Assembly: GCF_036231355.1 (NCBI RefSeq)
Contig: NZ_CP109496.1
Coordinates: 7,068,001 to 7,132,000 of the forward strand
Reading direction: 5' to 3'
DNA from: Streptomyces sp. NBC_01431
GTDB taxonomy: Bacteria > Actinomycetota > Actinomycetes > Streptomycetales > Streptomycetaceae
DNA length: 64,000 nucleotides
Part shown: positions 35,381 to 43,951 of the stretch, piece after piece
How positions within the stretch are numbered: the stretch's first letter is position 1
Layout: the number at the start of each line of letters is the position of its first letter
The notes under the pieces: generated by a model
What the model was told of the DNA's origin: nothing
The model's input: the letters and a program-made list of their open reading frames with translations, nothing else
Databases searched by the model: none
Translations under genes and position numbers: made by a program

Positions 35381-35482
35381 GCGGCCCAGTCTGCGGGCCC
35401 GGCGCGGACCCCGCCACGGGGTGCGCGCGGTTCCGGTTCCGGCCCGGGTGCGCGGGTACCCGGGTTCACAGGAGGTGGCGAG

Positions 35483-35953
35483 ATGGCGGACGCCGGGCGT
35501 GACGAGAGTGCCGAGGAGCGCGCCGACCGCAAGTGGGGCGATCTGCTCCAGGAACTGCGGGTGGCGCAGACCGGTGTGCAGATCCTGTTCGGCTTCCTGC
35601 TCGCGGTCGTCTTCCAGCCGCGGTTCACCACGCTGGGCGCCACCGACCGGAGCATCTACGTCGTGACGGTGGTGCTCGGCGCGGTGACGACGGGGGCGCT
35701 GATCGGTCCGGTGTCCTTCCACCGGATGCTGGCGGGACGGCGGCTGAAACCGCAGACCGTCACCTGGGCGTCCCGGCTCACCGTCACCGGCCTGGTGCTG
35801 CTCCTGTGCACGATGGCGAGTTCGCTGCTGCTGATCCTGCGCCTGGCGCTGCACAGCACGCTGGCCCCGTGGCTGGTGGCGGGCGTCGTCTGCTGGTACG
35901 TGGGGTGCTGGTTTGTTCTGCCCGGCTGGGCGCGCCGGCGAAACGACAGGTGA
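35483..35953 (+). CDS. DUF6328 family membrane protein
   Basis: The 156-residue protein has a charged N-terminus with KWGDLLQELRVAQTGVQILFGFLL, and four hydrophobic helices at about 33-50, 60-82, 95-117 and 125-147. This matches the DUF6328 family (a tentative recall), small actinobacterial integral membrane proteins without a known role. The ATG at 35483 has GGAGGT 7 bases upstream. It ends 8 bp before the convergent VOC gene stop. Confidence 0.85.
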   Translation: MADAGRDESAEERADRKWGDLLQELRVAQTGVQILFGFLLAVVFQPRFTTLGATDRSIYVVTVVLGAVTTGALIGPVSFHRMLAGRRLKPQTVTWASRLTVTGLVLLLCTMASSLLLILRLALHSTLAPWLVAGVVCWYVGCWFVLPGWARRRNDR

Positions 35954-35961
35954 CCCGCGCC

Positions 35962-36366
35962 CTAACCGACCGCCTGCTCGGAGCGCTTGGCGGACACGGC
36001 CAGCGTGAAGGAGTGCCCGGCCGGGTCGGCGTACACCCGCTCGTCGCGCGGCCCGTTGTTGTCCTTGGTGTCGACGGGCGTCGCGCCGAGCGTGATGGCC
36101 TCGCGTTCGGCCGCGTCCATGTCGCCGAGCGCCACCACGATCCGCAGGTGTGCCTGCTGGGAGTCGTCGGGGCGCGGCCAGCTCGGCGGCGCGTACCCGT
36201 GGTCGCGGCGGATCGCGAGATGGACGCCGGCCGAGCCGACGATCTCCACGAAGTCGGGGTCGCAGGCCGTCTCGATCTCACCGCCGAGCAACTTGGCGTA
36301 GAACTGGGCGAGTTCGACGGGCTCGGCACAGTCGAGAACGAGGATGCTGGTCTTGGAAACGGTCAT
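35962..36366 (-). CDS. VOC (glyoxalase/bleomycin resistance-like) family protein
   Basis: The 134-residue protein has the paired beta-alpha-beta-beta-beta halves of the vicinal oxygen chelate fold: SILVLDCAEPVELAQFYAKLLGG at the N-terminus and DERVYADPAGHSFTLAVS at the C-terminus. The usual metal-binding residues are not fully clear, so it may be a non-enzymatic binding protein. The ATG at 36366 is chosen by conservation; no ribosome site is seen. Confidence 0.88.
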   Translation of the reverse strand: MTVSKTSILVLDCAEPVELAQFYAKLLGGEIETACDPDFVEIVGSAGVHLAIRRDHGYAPPSWPRPDDSQQAHLRIVVALGDMDAAEREAITLGATPVDTKDNNGPRDERVYADPAGHSFTLAVSAKRSEQAVG

Positions 36367-36888
36367 GCCGGGCGAGTGCCCGCCGGGCGCGGCAACTAAC
36401 ACCCTTGCCTACGCACCGTGTACGGACAGCCCGCGACGCGATCGACACGGACATGCCCGAGCTCGAAGGCGGCCGACTCGCGCTCGGCGCGGCGACGACC
36501 ACCGGCGAAGAAGCCCCAGCGCGTCGCGCAATCGCGCTGGACGACCGGGAACCTTGGCGGTGCGGGCGCCGCGGCATCGGCATCCCTCAGCGCCTGCCTC
36601 GTTCCCGGCAGCGCCCGGCTCCTGCCCCTGAGCGCCCGCCCCTTCCCGTCGGCGGGCGTCAGCATCCCGTCAGCGCCCGCCTCCTTCCCGTCAGCATCGC
36701 GTCATGACGCATCGCCGGACCGGCACGCGGGCATAGCGTCGGTGCCGTGCCCCGGCCCGCCTCCCCGTGCCGGGGCCGCCACCCGCTCCCCGGACCCCTC
36801 GGAGCGACCTTGATGGCAGAGCCCGTCCGCGGCGAGCCTCCCCGACCCCGGGAGCGGCCGCCGACCGGCTGAGAAGGGACGTACCGCC
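36367..36888. other. Intergenic region (522 bp) with short degenerate direct repeats
   Basis: I find no gene here; open frames are Arg/Ala-rich. The part at 36610-36703 holds a repeated AGCGCCCGCC-CTTCCCGTC unit (see the repeat entry). The promoter of the LysA-like gene must be in the last 100 bp, but boxes are unclear. A weak ribosome site (AGAAGGGA) precedes the ATG at 36889. Confidence 0.4.
36610..36703 (+). repeat. Degenerate GC-rich direct repeats
   Basis: AGCGCCCGCC followed by CTTCCCGTC or TCCTTCCCGTC occurs at 36631 and 36672, with a more diverged copy at 36610. Interspersed are CAGCATCCCGTC and CAGCATCGCGTC. The units are about 30-41 bp and imperfect. Confidence 0.5.
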
Positions 36889-38226
36889 ATGACCATCACG
36901 CACCCGCCCACCGACACTCCGGCCGCCCCCGACGACCTGTCCGTCTGGCCGGCCTCCACCGGGCGGGCCGGCCACGGCGCGCTCAGCGTGGGCGGGGTCC
37001 CGCTCACCGAGGTCGCCGAGCGCTTCGGAACGCCCGCGTACGTCCTGGACGAGGGCGAAGTACGCGATCGCTGCCGCACCTACCGCAGCGCCTTCCCCGA
37101 GGCCCAAGTCCTGTACGCCGCCAAGGCGTTCCTGTGCCGGGCGCTCGCCCACTGGGTCGAGGAGGAGGGGCTCGGTCTGGACGTGTGCTCGGCGGGCGAG
37201 CTCGAACTCGCCGTCACGGCGGGCTTCCCGCCGGAGCGGATCGTGCTGCACGGCAACGCCAAGTCCCCCCACGACATCGAGACCGCACTGCGACTCGGCG
37301 TCGGGCGCATCGTCATCGACAGCCCGTCCGAGATCGCCCGCCTCGCCGCCGCGGTCGGCCCCGGCGGCCACCAGAAGGTGATGGTCCGCGTGGTGCCCGG
37401 CATCAGCGCGGGCGGCCACGACAAGATCCGTACCGGTACCGACGACCAGAAGTTCGGTCTCTCCCTCACCGACGGCCACGCCCAGCACGCCATCAGCCGC
37501 ATCCTCGGCCAGCGCCAGCTCGAACTGGTCGGCCTGCACTGCCACTTGGGCTCGCAGATCACCACCGTCAAGCCCTATCTCGCGGCCGTACGCCGCATGG
37601 TCGGCCTGATGGCCCGTATCCGCGACACCCACCAGGTGACGCTGCCCGAACTCGACATGGGCGGCGGCCACGGTGTCGCCTACCGCCCCGGCGAGGAGGC
37701 GCTCGACATCACGGCGCTGGCCCGGCGCATGCGCGCCGAACTCATCGAGAGCTGCGCGGCGGCCGGGCTCACCGTGCCCCGCCTGCTCGTCGAACCCGGC
37801 CGCGCGATCGTCGGGCCCGCGGGCGTCGCCCTTTACCGCGTCCTCGCGGTCAAACACACCGGCGACAACCTGTTCGTCGCCGTCGACGGCGGGATGAGCG
37901 ACAACCCGAGACCGGCCCTGTACGGGGTGGGCTACGCACCCCGGCTGATCGGGCGGGCTTCAACCGCCCCGTCCCGCAGGGCGACCGTCGTCGGCCGGCA
38001 CTGCGAGGCGGGCGACGTGCTGGCCGCCGGGGCGGACCTGCCCGGCGACGTCCACCCCGGTGACCTGCTCGCCGTACCGGTGGCGGGTGCCTACCACCTG
38101 TCCATGGCGTCCGGATACAACCTGGTGGGGAGGCCGCCGGTGGTCGCCGTCACCCATGGCCACGCCCGGCTCCTGGTCCGTCGCGAATCACTGGATGACT
38201 TCCGCAGCCGCGACATCGGGCTCTGA
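36889..38226 (+). CDS. lysA: Diaminopimelate decarboxylase family protein (LysA-like)
   Basis: The 445-residue fold-type III PLP enzyme has the lysine motif YAAKAF (about residue 82), HGNAKS (about 121), HCHLGSQ (about 219), the ELDMGGGHGV glycine loop (about 255) and EPGRAIVG (about 303). These are the LysA signatures; the enzyme decarboxylates meso-diaminopimelate to lysine. Streptomyces also carries a separate lysA near hom-thrC, so this stand-alone copy may be the second copy, possibly with another substrate. It starts at ATG 36889 and ends 37 bp from the convergent channel gene. Confidence 0.9.
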   Translation: MTITHPPTDTPAAPDDLSVWPASTGRAGHGALSVGGVPLTEVAERFGTPAYVLDEGEVRDRCRTYRSAFPEAQVLYAAKAFLCRALAHWVEEEGLGLDVCSAGELELAVTAGFPPERIVLHGNAKSPHDIETALRLGVGRIVIDSPSEIARLAAAVGPGGHQKVMVRVVPGISAGGHDKIRTGTDDQKFGLSLTDGHAQHAISRILGQRQLELVGLHCHLGSQITTVKPYLAAVRRMVGLMARIRDTHQVTLPELDMGGGHGVAYRPGEEALDITALARRMRAELIESCAAAGLTVPRLLVEPGRAIVGPAGVALYRVLAVKHTGDNLFVAVDGGMSDNPRPALYGVGYAPRLIGRASTAPSRRATVVGRHCEAGDVLAAGADLPGDVHPGDLLAVPVAGAYHLSMASGYNLVGRPPVVAVTHGHARLLVRRESLDDFRSRDIGL

Positions 38227-38263
38227 CGCGGTGGTGGCGCGGGCCCGCTGAGGTGACGGCGTG

Positions 38264-40225
38264 CTACTGCGGGCGCTGACCCACGCGGGACGCCGGGCGC
38301 CGGCCGAGGAGTTCGGCGAGGCCGCGGCGGGTCGCGGCGAGCACGACCCGGTCCTCGGGCCGCAGGACGTACCCGTCGGGGAGCCGCCAGACCAGATCGC
38401 CCGGCCGGCTGTCGGCCCCCCGGGCGGCCGCCCGCTCGCCGGGCGGCGAGGTGTCGAGCGCCAGGACCCGCCAGGCGCCCTCGCGAAAGGCCTCCTCGAC
38501 GGTGCGGCCCTCCAGCTGCGGATGGCCCCCCACCTCGACCGCCGCGAAGAGCAGCACCTTGCGCTCCACCGGTATGGCGCCCAGGATCTGACGGCCCATC
38601 ATGGCCGAGGCGAAGGCGGGCGCGGCGAGGTGCGAGACACTGCGGCTGCGGGTGAGGGCCCCGGGGTGGGCCGCGCGCAGGGTGCGGTATACAGCGGTGG
38701 CGAAGTCGTCGTCGTACAGCCGCATCACCACCCGCAGATCGGGTTTGACCGAGCGGGCGTACAGAGCCGCCTCAAGGTTGGTGGTGTCCGAGCTGGTCAG
38801 CGCGAGCAGGGCGTGCGCGCGGTGGATGCGGGCCGACTCCAGGATGCCCTCGTCGGTGACGTCGCCGATGACGGTGGGCACCCGCAGCCGCCGGGCGAGC
38901 CCGATGCCACGGGCGTCGGGGTCGGACTCCACGCACACGACGGGAATGTCGAGTTCGCGCAGCCGGGCCAGGACCCGGGCACCGAGCTTGCCCATGCCGA
39001 GCAGTACGACATGGCCACTGAGGCCGCGCGAGGGGCGCGGCAGCGCGGAGGCGCTGCGGAAGGTGCCGAGTCCTTCCAGGACGGCGGCGATCAGCACCGG
39101 CAGGAGCAGCAACCCGGTGAGGCCGGACAGGAGTTGGAGGATCTGGCGGCCCACCGGCTGGTCGATGGCCGGATCGTCGATGGCGAAGATGTCGAGCAGG
39201 GTCAGATACGCCGCGTGCAGCGGATCGTCGCCGGTGGTCAGCCAGGTCGCGATGGCCAGCGCGATCACGGAGGCGACGACCCCGGCGAGCGACCAGCGCA
39301 GCCGGCGCGAGAACAGCCGGCCGAGTGGGGCGCCCAGATCGCTGAGCCGGCCCGGGGGCTGCGCGGGGCCCGTGTAGGTGACCGTCTCCAGAACGACCCG
39401 GCCGCGCCGATGGGCCTCGTCCATCGACCGTTCGTCGGGCAGCAGCCGGGGCCCTTCCGAGCCGCTGCGGTCCGAACCCTCCGCGCCCGCCGGGTCGTTG
39501 GTGGTCGACGACAGCAGGGCCAGGGTGCACAGACCGGGGTCGGTGACCTCGCCGGGGCGCGGCGGCGGACGCTGCCCCGCCCGCAGCAGCACCCCGTCCG
39601 CGTGGACGACCTTGCTGGTGCCCGCGAGCGCGGTGGCCGCGAGGGCGGGGGCCGCGGTGTCGGCGTCGGACAGCACGGTGGTGGAGGCATCCGATCCGGC
39701 CGCGTCCGGACCCGGCGCCACGAGAGCCGCGGCCTGGTCGAGCAACTCCTCCAGATACTGGCCGAGTTTGCGGTTGTAGAGGCGGATGACGAGGCGGACC
39801 CGGGGATTGAGGCGCCGGGCGATGAGGGCGCCGCGGATGTTCGTCTCGTCGTCCCGGTGCACCAGCGCCAGCGCCGTGGCCTGTTCGATACCGGCGTCGA
39901 GCAGCGCCCCGTCGTTCGGCTCCACCGCCTCCAGGAGGCGGGCGCCGCCGGTGTCGTCGGACCCGGTGACGGGGACGCGGAGCATCGCGGACGACACGCG
40001 GCCGAACAGTGCCGAGGCCCGCGCCCGGTTGCCCGCTGGGCTGCGGACCTCCCGGGTCGCGTTCTCGGGCGGCACCACGAGCGTCACGCGCTCCCCGTAC
40101 ACCTCGCGCAGTTCGGCGGCAAGCCGGCGGGCGAGCGCGCCGTCCCCGCTGACGACCATGTGTCCGACGGGCGGCGGAGTCGGCCGCGACTGGGGCGGCA
40201 GCGGCTGATGAGGAAGTGAAGGCAC
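38264..40225 (-). CDS. CASTOR/POLLUX-type putative ion channel with NAD-binding (RCK/TrkA-N) domains
   Basis: The 653-residue protein has an N-terminal Rossmann TrkA-N domain (MVVSGDGALARRLAAEL), a membrane region at about residues 310-400 (LAGVVASVIALAIATWL, LLSGLTGLLLLPVLIAAVLEGL), then a second TrkA-N domain (VVLLGMGKLGARVLARLREL) and a C-terminal TrkA-C part. This matches putative CASTOR/POLLUX-related channels of actinobacteria, presumably K+ or Ca2+ channels controlled by NAD. The GTG at 40225 has AAGGT upstream. It lies 18 bp after the permease gene, so it is probably the last gene of the minus-strand operon. Confidence 0.92.
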   Translation of the reverse strand: MPSLPHQPLPPQSRPTPPPVGHMVVSGDGALARRLAAELREVYGERVTLVVPPENATREVRSPAGNRARASALFGRVSSAMLRVPVTGSDDTGGARLLEAVEPNDGALLDAGIEQATALALVHRDDETNIRGALIARRLNPRVRLVIRLYNRKLGQYLEELLDQAAALVAPGPDAAGSDASTTVLSDADTAAPALAATALAGTSKVVHADGVLLRAGQRPPPRPGEVTDPGLCTLALLSSTTNDPAGAEGSDRSGSEGPRLLPDERSMDEAHRRGRVVLETVTYTGPAQPPGRLSDLGAPLGRLFSRRLRWSLAGVVASVIALAIATWLTTGDDPLHAAYLTLLDIFAIDDPAIDQPVGRQILQLLSGLTGLLLLPVLIAAVLEGLGTFRSASALPRPSRGLSGHVVLLGMGKLGARVLARLRELDIPVVCVESDPDARGIGLARRLRVPTVIGDVTDEGILESARIHRAHALLALTSSDTTNLEAALYARSVKPDLRVVMRLYDDDFATAVYRTLRAAHPGALTRSRSVSHLAAPAFASAMMGRQILGAIPVERKVLLFAAVEVGGHPQLEGRTVEEAFREGAWRVLALDTSPPGERAAARGADSRPGDLVWRLPDGYVLRPEDRVVLAATRRGLAELLGRRPASRVGQRPQ

Positions 40226-40243
40226 ATCCCAGACCTTGCCCCA

Positions 40244-41587
40244 TCAGGTGGCGCCGCGTCGACGGCCCACCGGTTCGGGGCGCGGCGCCCGAACGCCCCG
40301 GTGGGCGGCGGACGCCCCGAACAGGGCGTGCAGAAGGACGGCGGCGAGCGTCCCGGCGACCACCCCGCTGCCCGCGATCGTGCGGATCCAGCCGGGGAAT
40401 CCGCCGTAGAGGCCGGGGGCGAGCAGGGGCAGCAGACCTACCGCGAGTGCGAGCGCGGCCACCAGAGAGTTCGAGCGCTCGCCGAGTTCCGCGCGGGCCA
40501 GCATCTCGACGCCCATCACGGCGATGACCGCGTACACGACGAGTGCCGATCCGCCGACGACCGCGGCCGGCAACCCTGCCACGAGACGAGAGAGGGGGGA
40601 GAGCAGCCCGGCCAGTACCAGCAGGCCGCCCGCGCCTGCCGTCACGTACCGGCTGCGTACCCCGGTGAGTCGGCCGATCCCGATGTTCTCGGCGCTGGTC
40701 ACCATCAACGACGTACCGAAGAGGGCGCCGACGAGTGAGACGAGAGCGTCGGCGCGGGCCACCCTCGGGACGTCGTGGCCCGGGTCGGGCACGCGCCCCG
40801 CCGTCTCGCTGCTCAAGACGCTCTGGCCGGTGATCTCGGCCAGCGTGGTGAGGCTGAACACGAGCAGCGGCAGGGCCGCCATCGGGTCGAACTCCGGGGC
40901 GCCGTAAGGGAAGAGGACCGGAGCTGAGAAACCGGAGCCCGCGGCCGGGGTGAACGCGCCGAGCCCCGTCGTCACCGCGACGACCGTGCCCACCGCCATG
41001 CCGATGAGGACGGCCGTACGCCGCCACACCCCGCGCAGCACGAGATGGGCCAGAACCGTCGCCGTCACGGTCGTCGCGGCCAGGGCGACGGTCCGCGGCG
41101 CCGCCGTACCGCCGGGGCCCGTGACGAGCTGGGCGGCGACCCGGATCATGGAGATCCCGATCAGGAGGACGGTCACCCCCATCACCAGCGGCGGGAGGAG
41201 CCGCACCACGCGGGTGTACAGCGGCAGCACGGCAAGGAGAAGCGCCGCCGCCAGCAGCACCGAGCCGCTCGCCACCGCGGGGCCGTGGTCGCGGGCTATC
41301 TGGAGGAACAGCGCGGCGGCCGCCCCGCCCGGCAGCATCACGAACGGCAGCCGGGCGCCGAACGACCAGACGCCGAGCGACTGGAGGAGCGACCCGGCGC
41401 CGCACAGCACCAGGACCGCGCTCAGCAGCGAGGCGGTCCGGTCGGGCGGCAGACGCAGGGCCGCCGCCGTCAGGAAGACGGTGGAGACGGGCGCCGCGAC
41501 CATGGCGAGCACATGCTGCACGGCGAGCGGAGCAAGCCGCCCGAGCGGGACGCGCTCGTCGACGGGCGACGTCGTGGGCCGCGTCAT
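40244..41587 (-). CDS. NCS2 family nucleobase (xanthine/uracil) permease
   Basis: The 447-residue protein has about 12-14 hydrophobic helices and the family's LAVQHVLAMVAAPV start. QSVLSSET after TTLAEITG (about residue 260) and TSAENIGIGRLTGVRSRY (about 305) match the NCS2 signature motifs. Such permeases carry xanthine, uric acid or uracil; the exact substrate is not readable. The ATG overlaps the sulfotransferase stop (ATGA), so the two are coupled. An associated XRE-cupin regulator is divergent. Confidence 0.92.
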   Translation of the reverse strand: MTRPTTSPVDERVPLGRLAPLAVQHVLAMVAAPVSTVFLTAAALRLPPDRTASLLSAVLVLCGAGSLLQSLGVWSFGARLPFVMLPGGAAAALFLQIARDHGPAVASGSVLLAAALLLAVLPLYTRVVRLLPPLVMGVTVLLIGISMIRVAAQLVTGPGGTAAPRTVALAATTVTATVLAHLVLRGVWRRTAVLIGMAVGTVVAVTTGLGAFTPAAGSGFSAPVLFPYGAPEFDPMAALPLLVFSLTTLAEITGQSVLSSETAGRVPDPGHDVPRVARADALVSLVGALFGTSLMVTSAENIGIGRLTGVRSRYVTAGAGGLLVLAGLLSPLSRLVAGLPAAVVGGSALVVYAVIAVMGVEMLARAELGERSNSLVAALALAVGLLPLLAPGLYGGFPGWIRTIAGSGVVAGTLAAVLLHALFGASAAHRGVRAPRPEPVGRRRGAT

Positions 41588-42720
41588 GGGCGCGCCTCCA
41601 GCCAGGGCAGCTCTTCGGCCGCGTAACGGTAGGAGCGGAACACCGCGTTCGGCTCGGCCGGGAAGAGCCGCCGCACCTCGGACTCCTCGTAGCCGCCGAA
41701 CTGCGGAACGATGAACTCCCAGCACAGATAGCCCTGTTGGGTCACCTCGAAGAGGCGGCCCGCGGGGGAGTCGGTGATCAGCGTGTTGCCGTTGGGCAGC
41801 CGCTGTGCCGATCCCATGAACGGCGCGAAGAACGATTCGCGGGCCGGGTCGTGGTACTCCCACACGACCTTGCCGCCGCCGCGCTCGATCTCGACGACGC
41901 GCGAGTACGGCACGTCGTGGCCCGGCCGGAAGACGCCGTTGTCGAAGATGAGCACGTTGCCGTTGGCCAGCTCGGTGGGGTGGTGCTGCTGGGAGACCGT
42001 GCCGGGGTCGGTGCGCCACAGGATCTCGCCGGTGTCCCGGCTGATGACGACCACCGCGGACACGCTGCGCAGACTGGCCAGGATGTTCCCGTCGGCAAGC
42101 GGGGTGACGCTGTTGATGAGCGGCCAGTGCTCCCGCGCGTAGTCGGCATGCAGGGCGTACTCGGCCCGGTCGAGGTGGTCGGCGGCCCGCCAGGACCACA
42201 GCTCGCTGCCGTCGGGCGTGACCTCCTTGATGGTGTCGGCCCACACCGTCCCTCCGGCCGCCTCGGAACCGGCGACCCCGCCGAGGACTCCGGCCGCCTC
42301 GGCGCCGCGCAGCGGTTCGAGCCCGGTGTAGAGGATGCGGCCGTCGTCGAGGTGGTGGGCGTCGTGGTGCTGGAGGGGATCGCGGTGCTCGCGCACGACC
42401 GTGCCGTCCGGCCCGGCTTCCAGCATCACGCCGCCCCGGTACTTGTGCCACATCGGGAACAGCGCGTCCTGGCCCGGCAGTACGCCGTTGTAGGCGAGGT
42501 TCCCGTTGCCGAGGATCCGGGCGTGCCGCCCCGGCCGGTAAGGGAGGTGCCAGGTGTGGACGGCCTCGCCGCGCAGGTCCACCAGATACACCTCGCCGCC
42601 CCCGGTCAGCGGCGCGTAGAGCGTGAAGCCCGGGCAGGCCGCCTCCGGGTCGAGCGCGATGAGACCGGTGCCGCGCCGGCGGCGCTGATTCTGGTCGACG
42701 ACGGTCGGACGAGCGGTCAC
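41584..42720 (-). CDS. Arylsulfotransferase family protein (six-bladed propeller)
   Basis: The 378-residue protein resembles PF14269/PF05935 arylsulfotransferases: GHVYLVDLRG-like strand (GGEVYLVDLRGEAVHTW), HHDAHHLDDGRILYTG with a His cluster, QQHHPTELANGNVLIFDNG, and repeated NG-N-L segments of a beta-propeller. Family enzymes transfer sulfate between phenols, and often the bacterial ones are secreted, but no signal peptide is seen here. GTG 42720 has AAGGAG. It is co-transcribed with the nucleobase permease; a physiological link between the two is unclear. Confidence 0.8.
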   Translation of the reverse strand: MTARPTVVDQNQRRRRGTGLIALDPEAACPGFTLYAPLTGGGEVYLVDLRGEAVHTWHLPYRPGRHARILGNGNLAYNGVLPGQDALFPMWHKYRGGVMLEAGPDGTVVREHRDPLQHHDAHHLDDGRILYTGLEPLRGAEAAGVLGGVAGSEAAGGTVWADTIKEVTPDGSELWSWRAADHLDRAEYALHADYAREHWPLINSVTPLADGNILASLRSVSAVVVISRDTGEILWRTDPGTVSQQHHPTELANGNVLIFDNGVFRPGHDVPYSRVVEIERGGGKVVWEYHDPARESFFAPFMGSAQRLPNGNTLITDSPAGRLFEVTQQGYLCWEFIVPQFGGYEESEVRRLFPAEPNAVFRSYRYAAEELPWLEARP

Positions 42721-42730
42721 GACGCCACTC

Positions 42731-42768
42731 CTTCAAAGTTTTTTTGATGTCCTCAAACAGCTTCGAAG
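42731..42768. promoter_or_regulatory. AT-rich operator region between arylsulfotransferase and XRE-cupin genes
   Basis: CTTCAAAG at 42731-42738 and CTTCGAAG at 42761-42768 are two near-palindromes whose centres are exactly 30 bp apart (about three helical turns). Between them TTTGA (42743-42747) and TCAAA (42753-42757) form an inverted repeat with a 5-base spacer. This low-GC island is in the divergent promoter region and is the best candidate for binding by the XRE-cupin regulator. Confidence 0.6.
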
Positions 42769-42854
42769 GTAGAGGCGTTGTGTGTCGGCGGTGTGACGGG
42801 CGTGCGAAACCGTCCCGCGCGGTGCGTAAGGTGATCCTCAGGGAGGCGGTGCGC

Positions 42855-43424
42855 ATGAACGACGCAGGTGAGACGGGTGCGGGGCCGGGCCTGGGCGGCG
42901 CGGTGCGCCGTCGGCGCCGGGCGCTCGATCTCACACTCGCGGCCGTCGCGGAACGCAGCGGCCTGTCCGTGCCGTTCCTCAGTCAGATCGAGAACGAGCG
43001 GGCCCGCCCCAGCATGCGCTCCCTCCAGCGCATGGCGGACGCGCTGAACACGACGGCCGTGGCACTGCTCGCCGCAGCCGACGCAACGGACCGCACGGTC
43101 GACGTCGTACGCGCCGACGACGACGCGGGCCTCTCGCCCGACGCCGGTGTACGCCCGCTGGTGCGGGGCCGCCATCAGATGCACGCCCTGGAGTTCACCG
43201 GCGAGCGGGCGGCCGACCGTGAGTTCCTGCACCACAACGACGAGTTGATGTATGTGGCGGACGGTGCGGCCGAGGTCGAGGCGGAAGGGCGCGGCTACAC
43301 CCTGGCGAAGGGCGACACCCTGTATCTCGCCGGCGGGGTGCGCCACCGCTGGCGTGCGACGCTCCCCGGAACCCGGGTCCTCGTCGTCGCCGTCTCCGAC
43401 CACATCGAGGGGTCAGGAGGCTGA
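42855..43424 (+). CDS. XRE-family regulator with C-terminal cupin domain
   Basis: The 189-residue protein has an N-terminal helix-turn-helix of the XRE type (LGGAVRRRRRALDLTLAAV, then SGLSVPFLSQIENERARPS, residues 16-65) and a C-terminal cupin (about 105-185; HHNDELMYVADGAAEVE, then KGDTLYLAGGVRHRW). Members of this class regulate amino acid, sulfur or aromatic metabolism by binding a small molecule in the cupin. The ATG at 42855 has GGGAGG 8 bases upstream. It is divergent from the sulfotransferase-permease-channel operon, so it is probably its regulator. It ends 7 bp from the MarR gene stop. Confidence 0.92.
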   Translation: MNDAGETGAGPGLGGAVRRRRRALDLTLAAVAERSGLSVPFLSQIENERARPSMRSLQRMADALNTTAVALLAAADATDRTVDVVRADDDAGLSPDAGVRPLVRGRHQMHALEFTGERAADREFLHHNDELMYVADGAAEVEAEGRGYTLAKGDTLYLAGGVRHRWRATLPGTRVLVVAVSDHIEGSGG

Positions 43425-43431
43425 TGCTCCG

Positions 43432-43866
43432 TCAACTCCCGCTCTCGGCCAGGCTGTTGTAGCGCAGCAGATACTCTGCGAAGCGGTCCAGGTCCTCCGG
43501 GGCCCAGTTGGCAAGCCGGTCGTGGAAGGCCTGGCGGCGCAGCTCCGCGGCCTCCGCGAGCTTCGCGGTGCCCGCCGGGGTGAGCTGGAGCAGCTGGATG
43601 CGGTGGTCGTCGGGGTCGCTGATGCGCTCCACGAAGCCGAGCTTCTCAAGAGCCGCGATCTGCCGGCTGATGGTCGACTTGTCGAGCATGTAGTAGGCAG
43701 CCAGATCGGTCGCCCGGCAGCCCTGCTGGTCCTCCAGATGGGAGAGCAGGGTGAACGAGACGAGGGACAGCTCCGGGTGCATCCGGGCGGCGGCGGCCCG
43801 CGCGCGCCGGGCGAACGCGGTGAGCTCACGCTGAATGGTGGTGACCGACTGGTCTCGGCTGAGCAC
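43432..43866 (-). CDS. MarR family transcriptional regulator
   Basis: The 144-residue protein has the MarR winged helix: LSLVSFTLLSHLEDQQGCRA, the recognition helix DKSTISRQIAALEKLGFV (about residue 63), and the wing DPDDHRIQLLQLTPAG. Such dimers bind palindromes and lose affinity on ligand or oxidant binding. GTG 43866 has GAGAGGAAC upstream. A perfect GTTGTA/TACAAC palindrome at 43896-43910 in its promoter indicates autoregulation. Confidence 0.92.
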   Translation of the reverse strand: MLSRDQSVTTIQRELTAFARRARAAAARMHPELSLVSFTLLSHLEDQQGCRATDLAAYYMLDKSTISRQIAALEKLGFVERISDPDDHRIQLLQLTPAGTAKLAEAAELRRQAFHDRLANWAPEDLDRFAEYLLRYNSLAESGS

Positions 43867-43895
43867 GGCTGTTCCTCTCCACTCCCGACGGGTCA

Positions 43896-43910
43896 GTTGT
43901 AGAATACAAC
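43896..43910. promoter_or_regulatory. MarR operator (GTTGTA-N3-TACAAC)
   Basis: GTTGTAGAATACAAC is a perfect inverted repeat with 6 bp arms and a GAA centre, 30 bp upstream of the MarR start codon. On the minus strand TATTCT (complement of 43901-43906) inside it is a plausible -10, so binding would block transcription. Confidence 0.75.
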
Positions 43911-43951
43911 GCCCTTGTGGCCGCCGGATCCGCCGCGCCGGGCGGATCGCC

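Noticed and set aside
38264..40225. Simple TrkA potassium uptake protein
   Set aside because: Two TrkA-N domains flank a membrane region in one chain, which fits the CASTOR/POLLUX-like channel better than soluble TrkA.
41588..42934. Extension of the permease frame to 896 residues
   Set aside because: The extra part overlaps the arylsulfotransferase gene in another frame; the ATG at 41587 starts the conserved permease.
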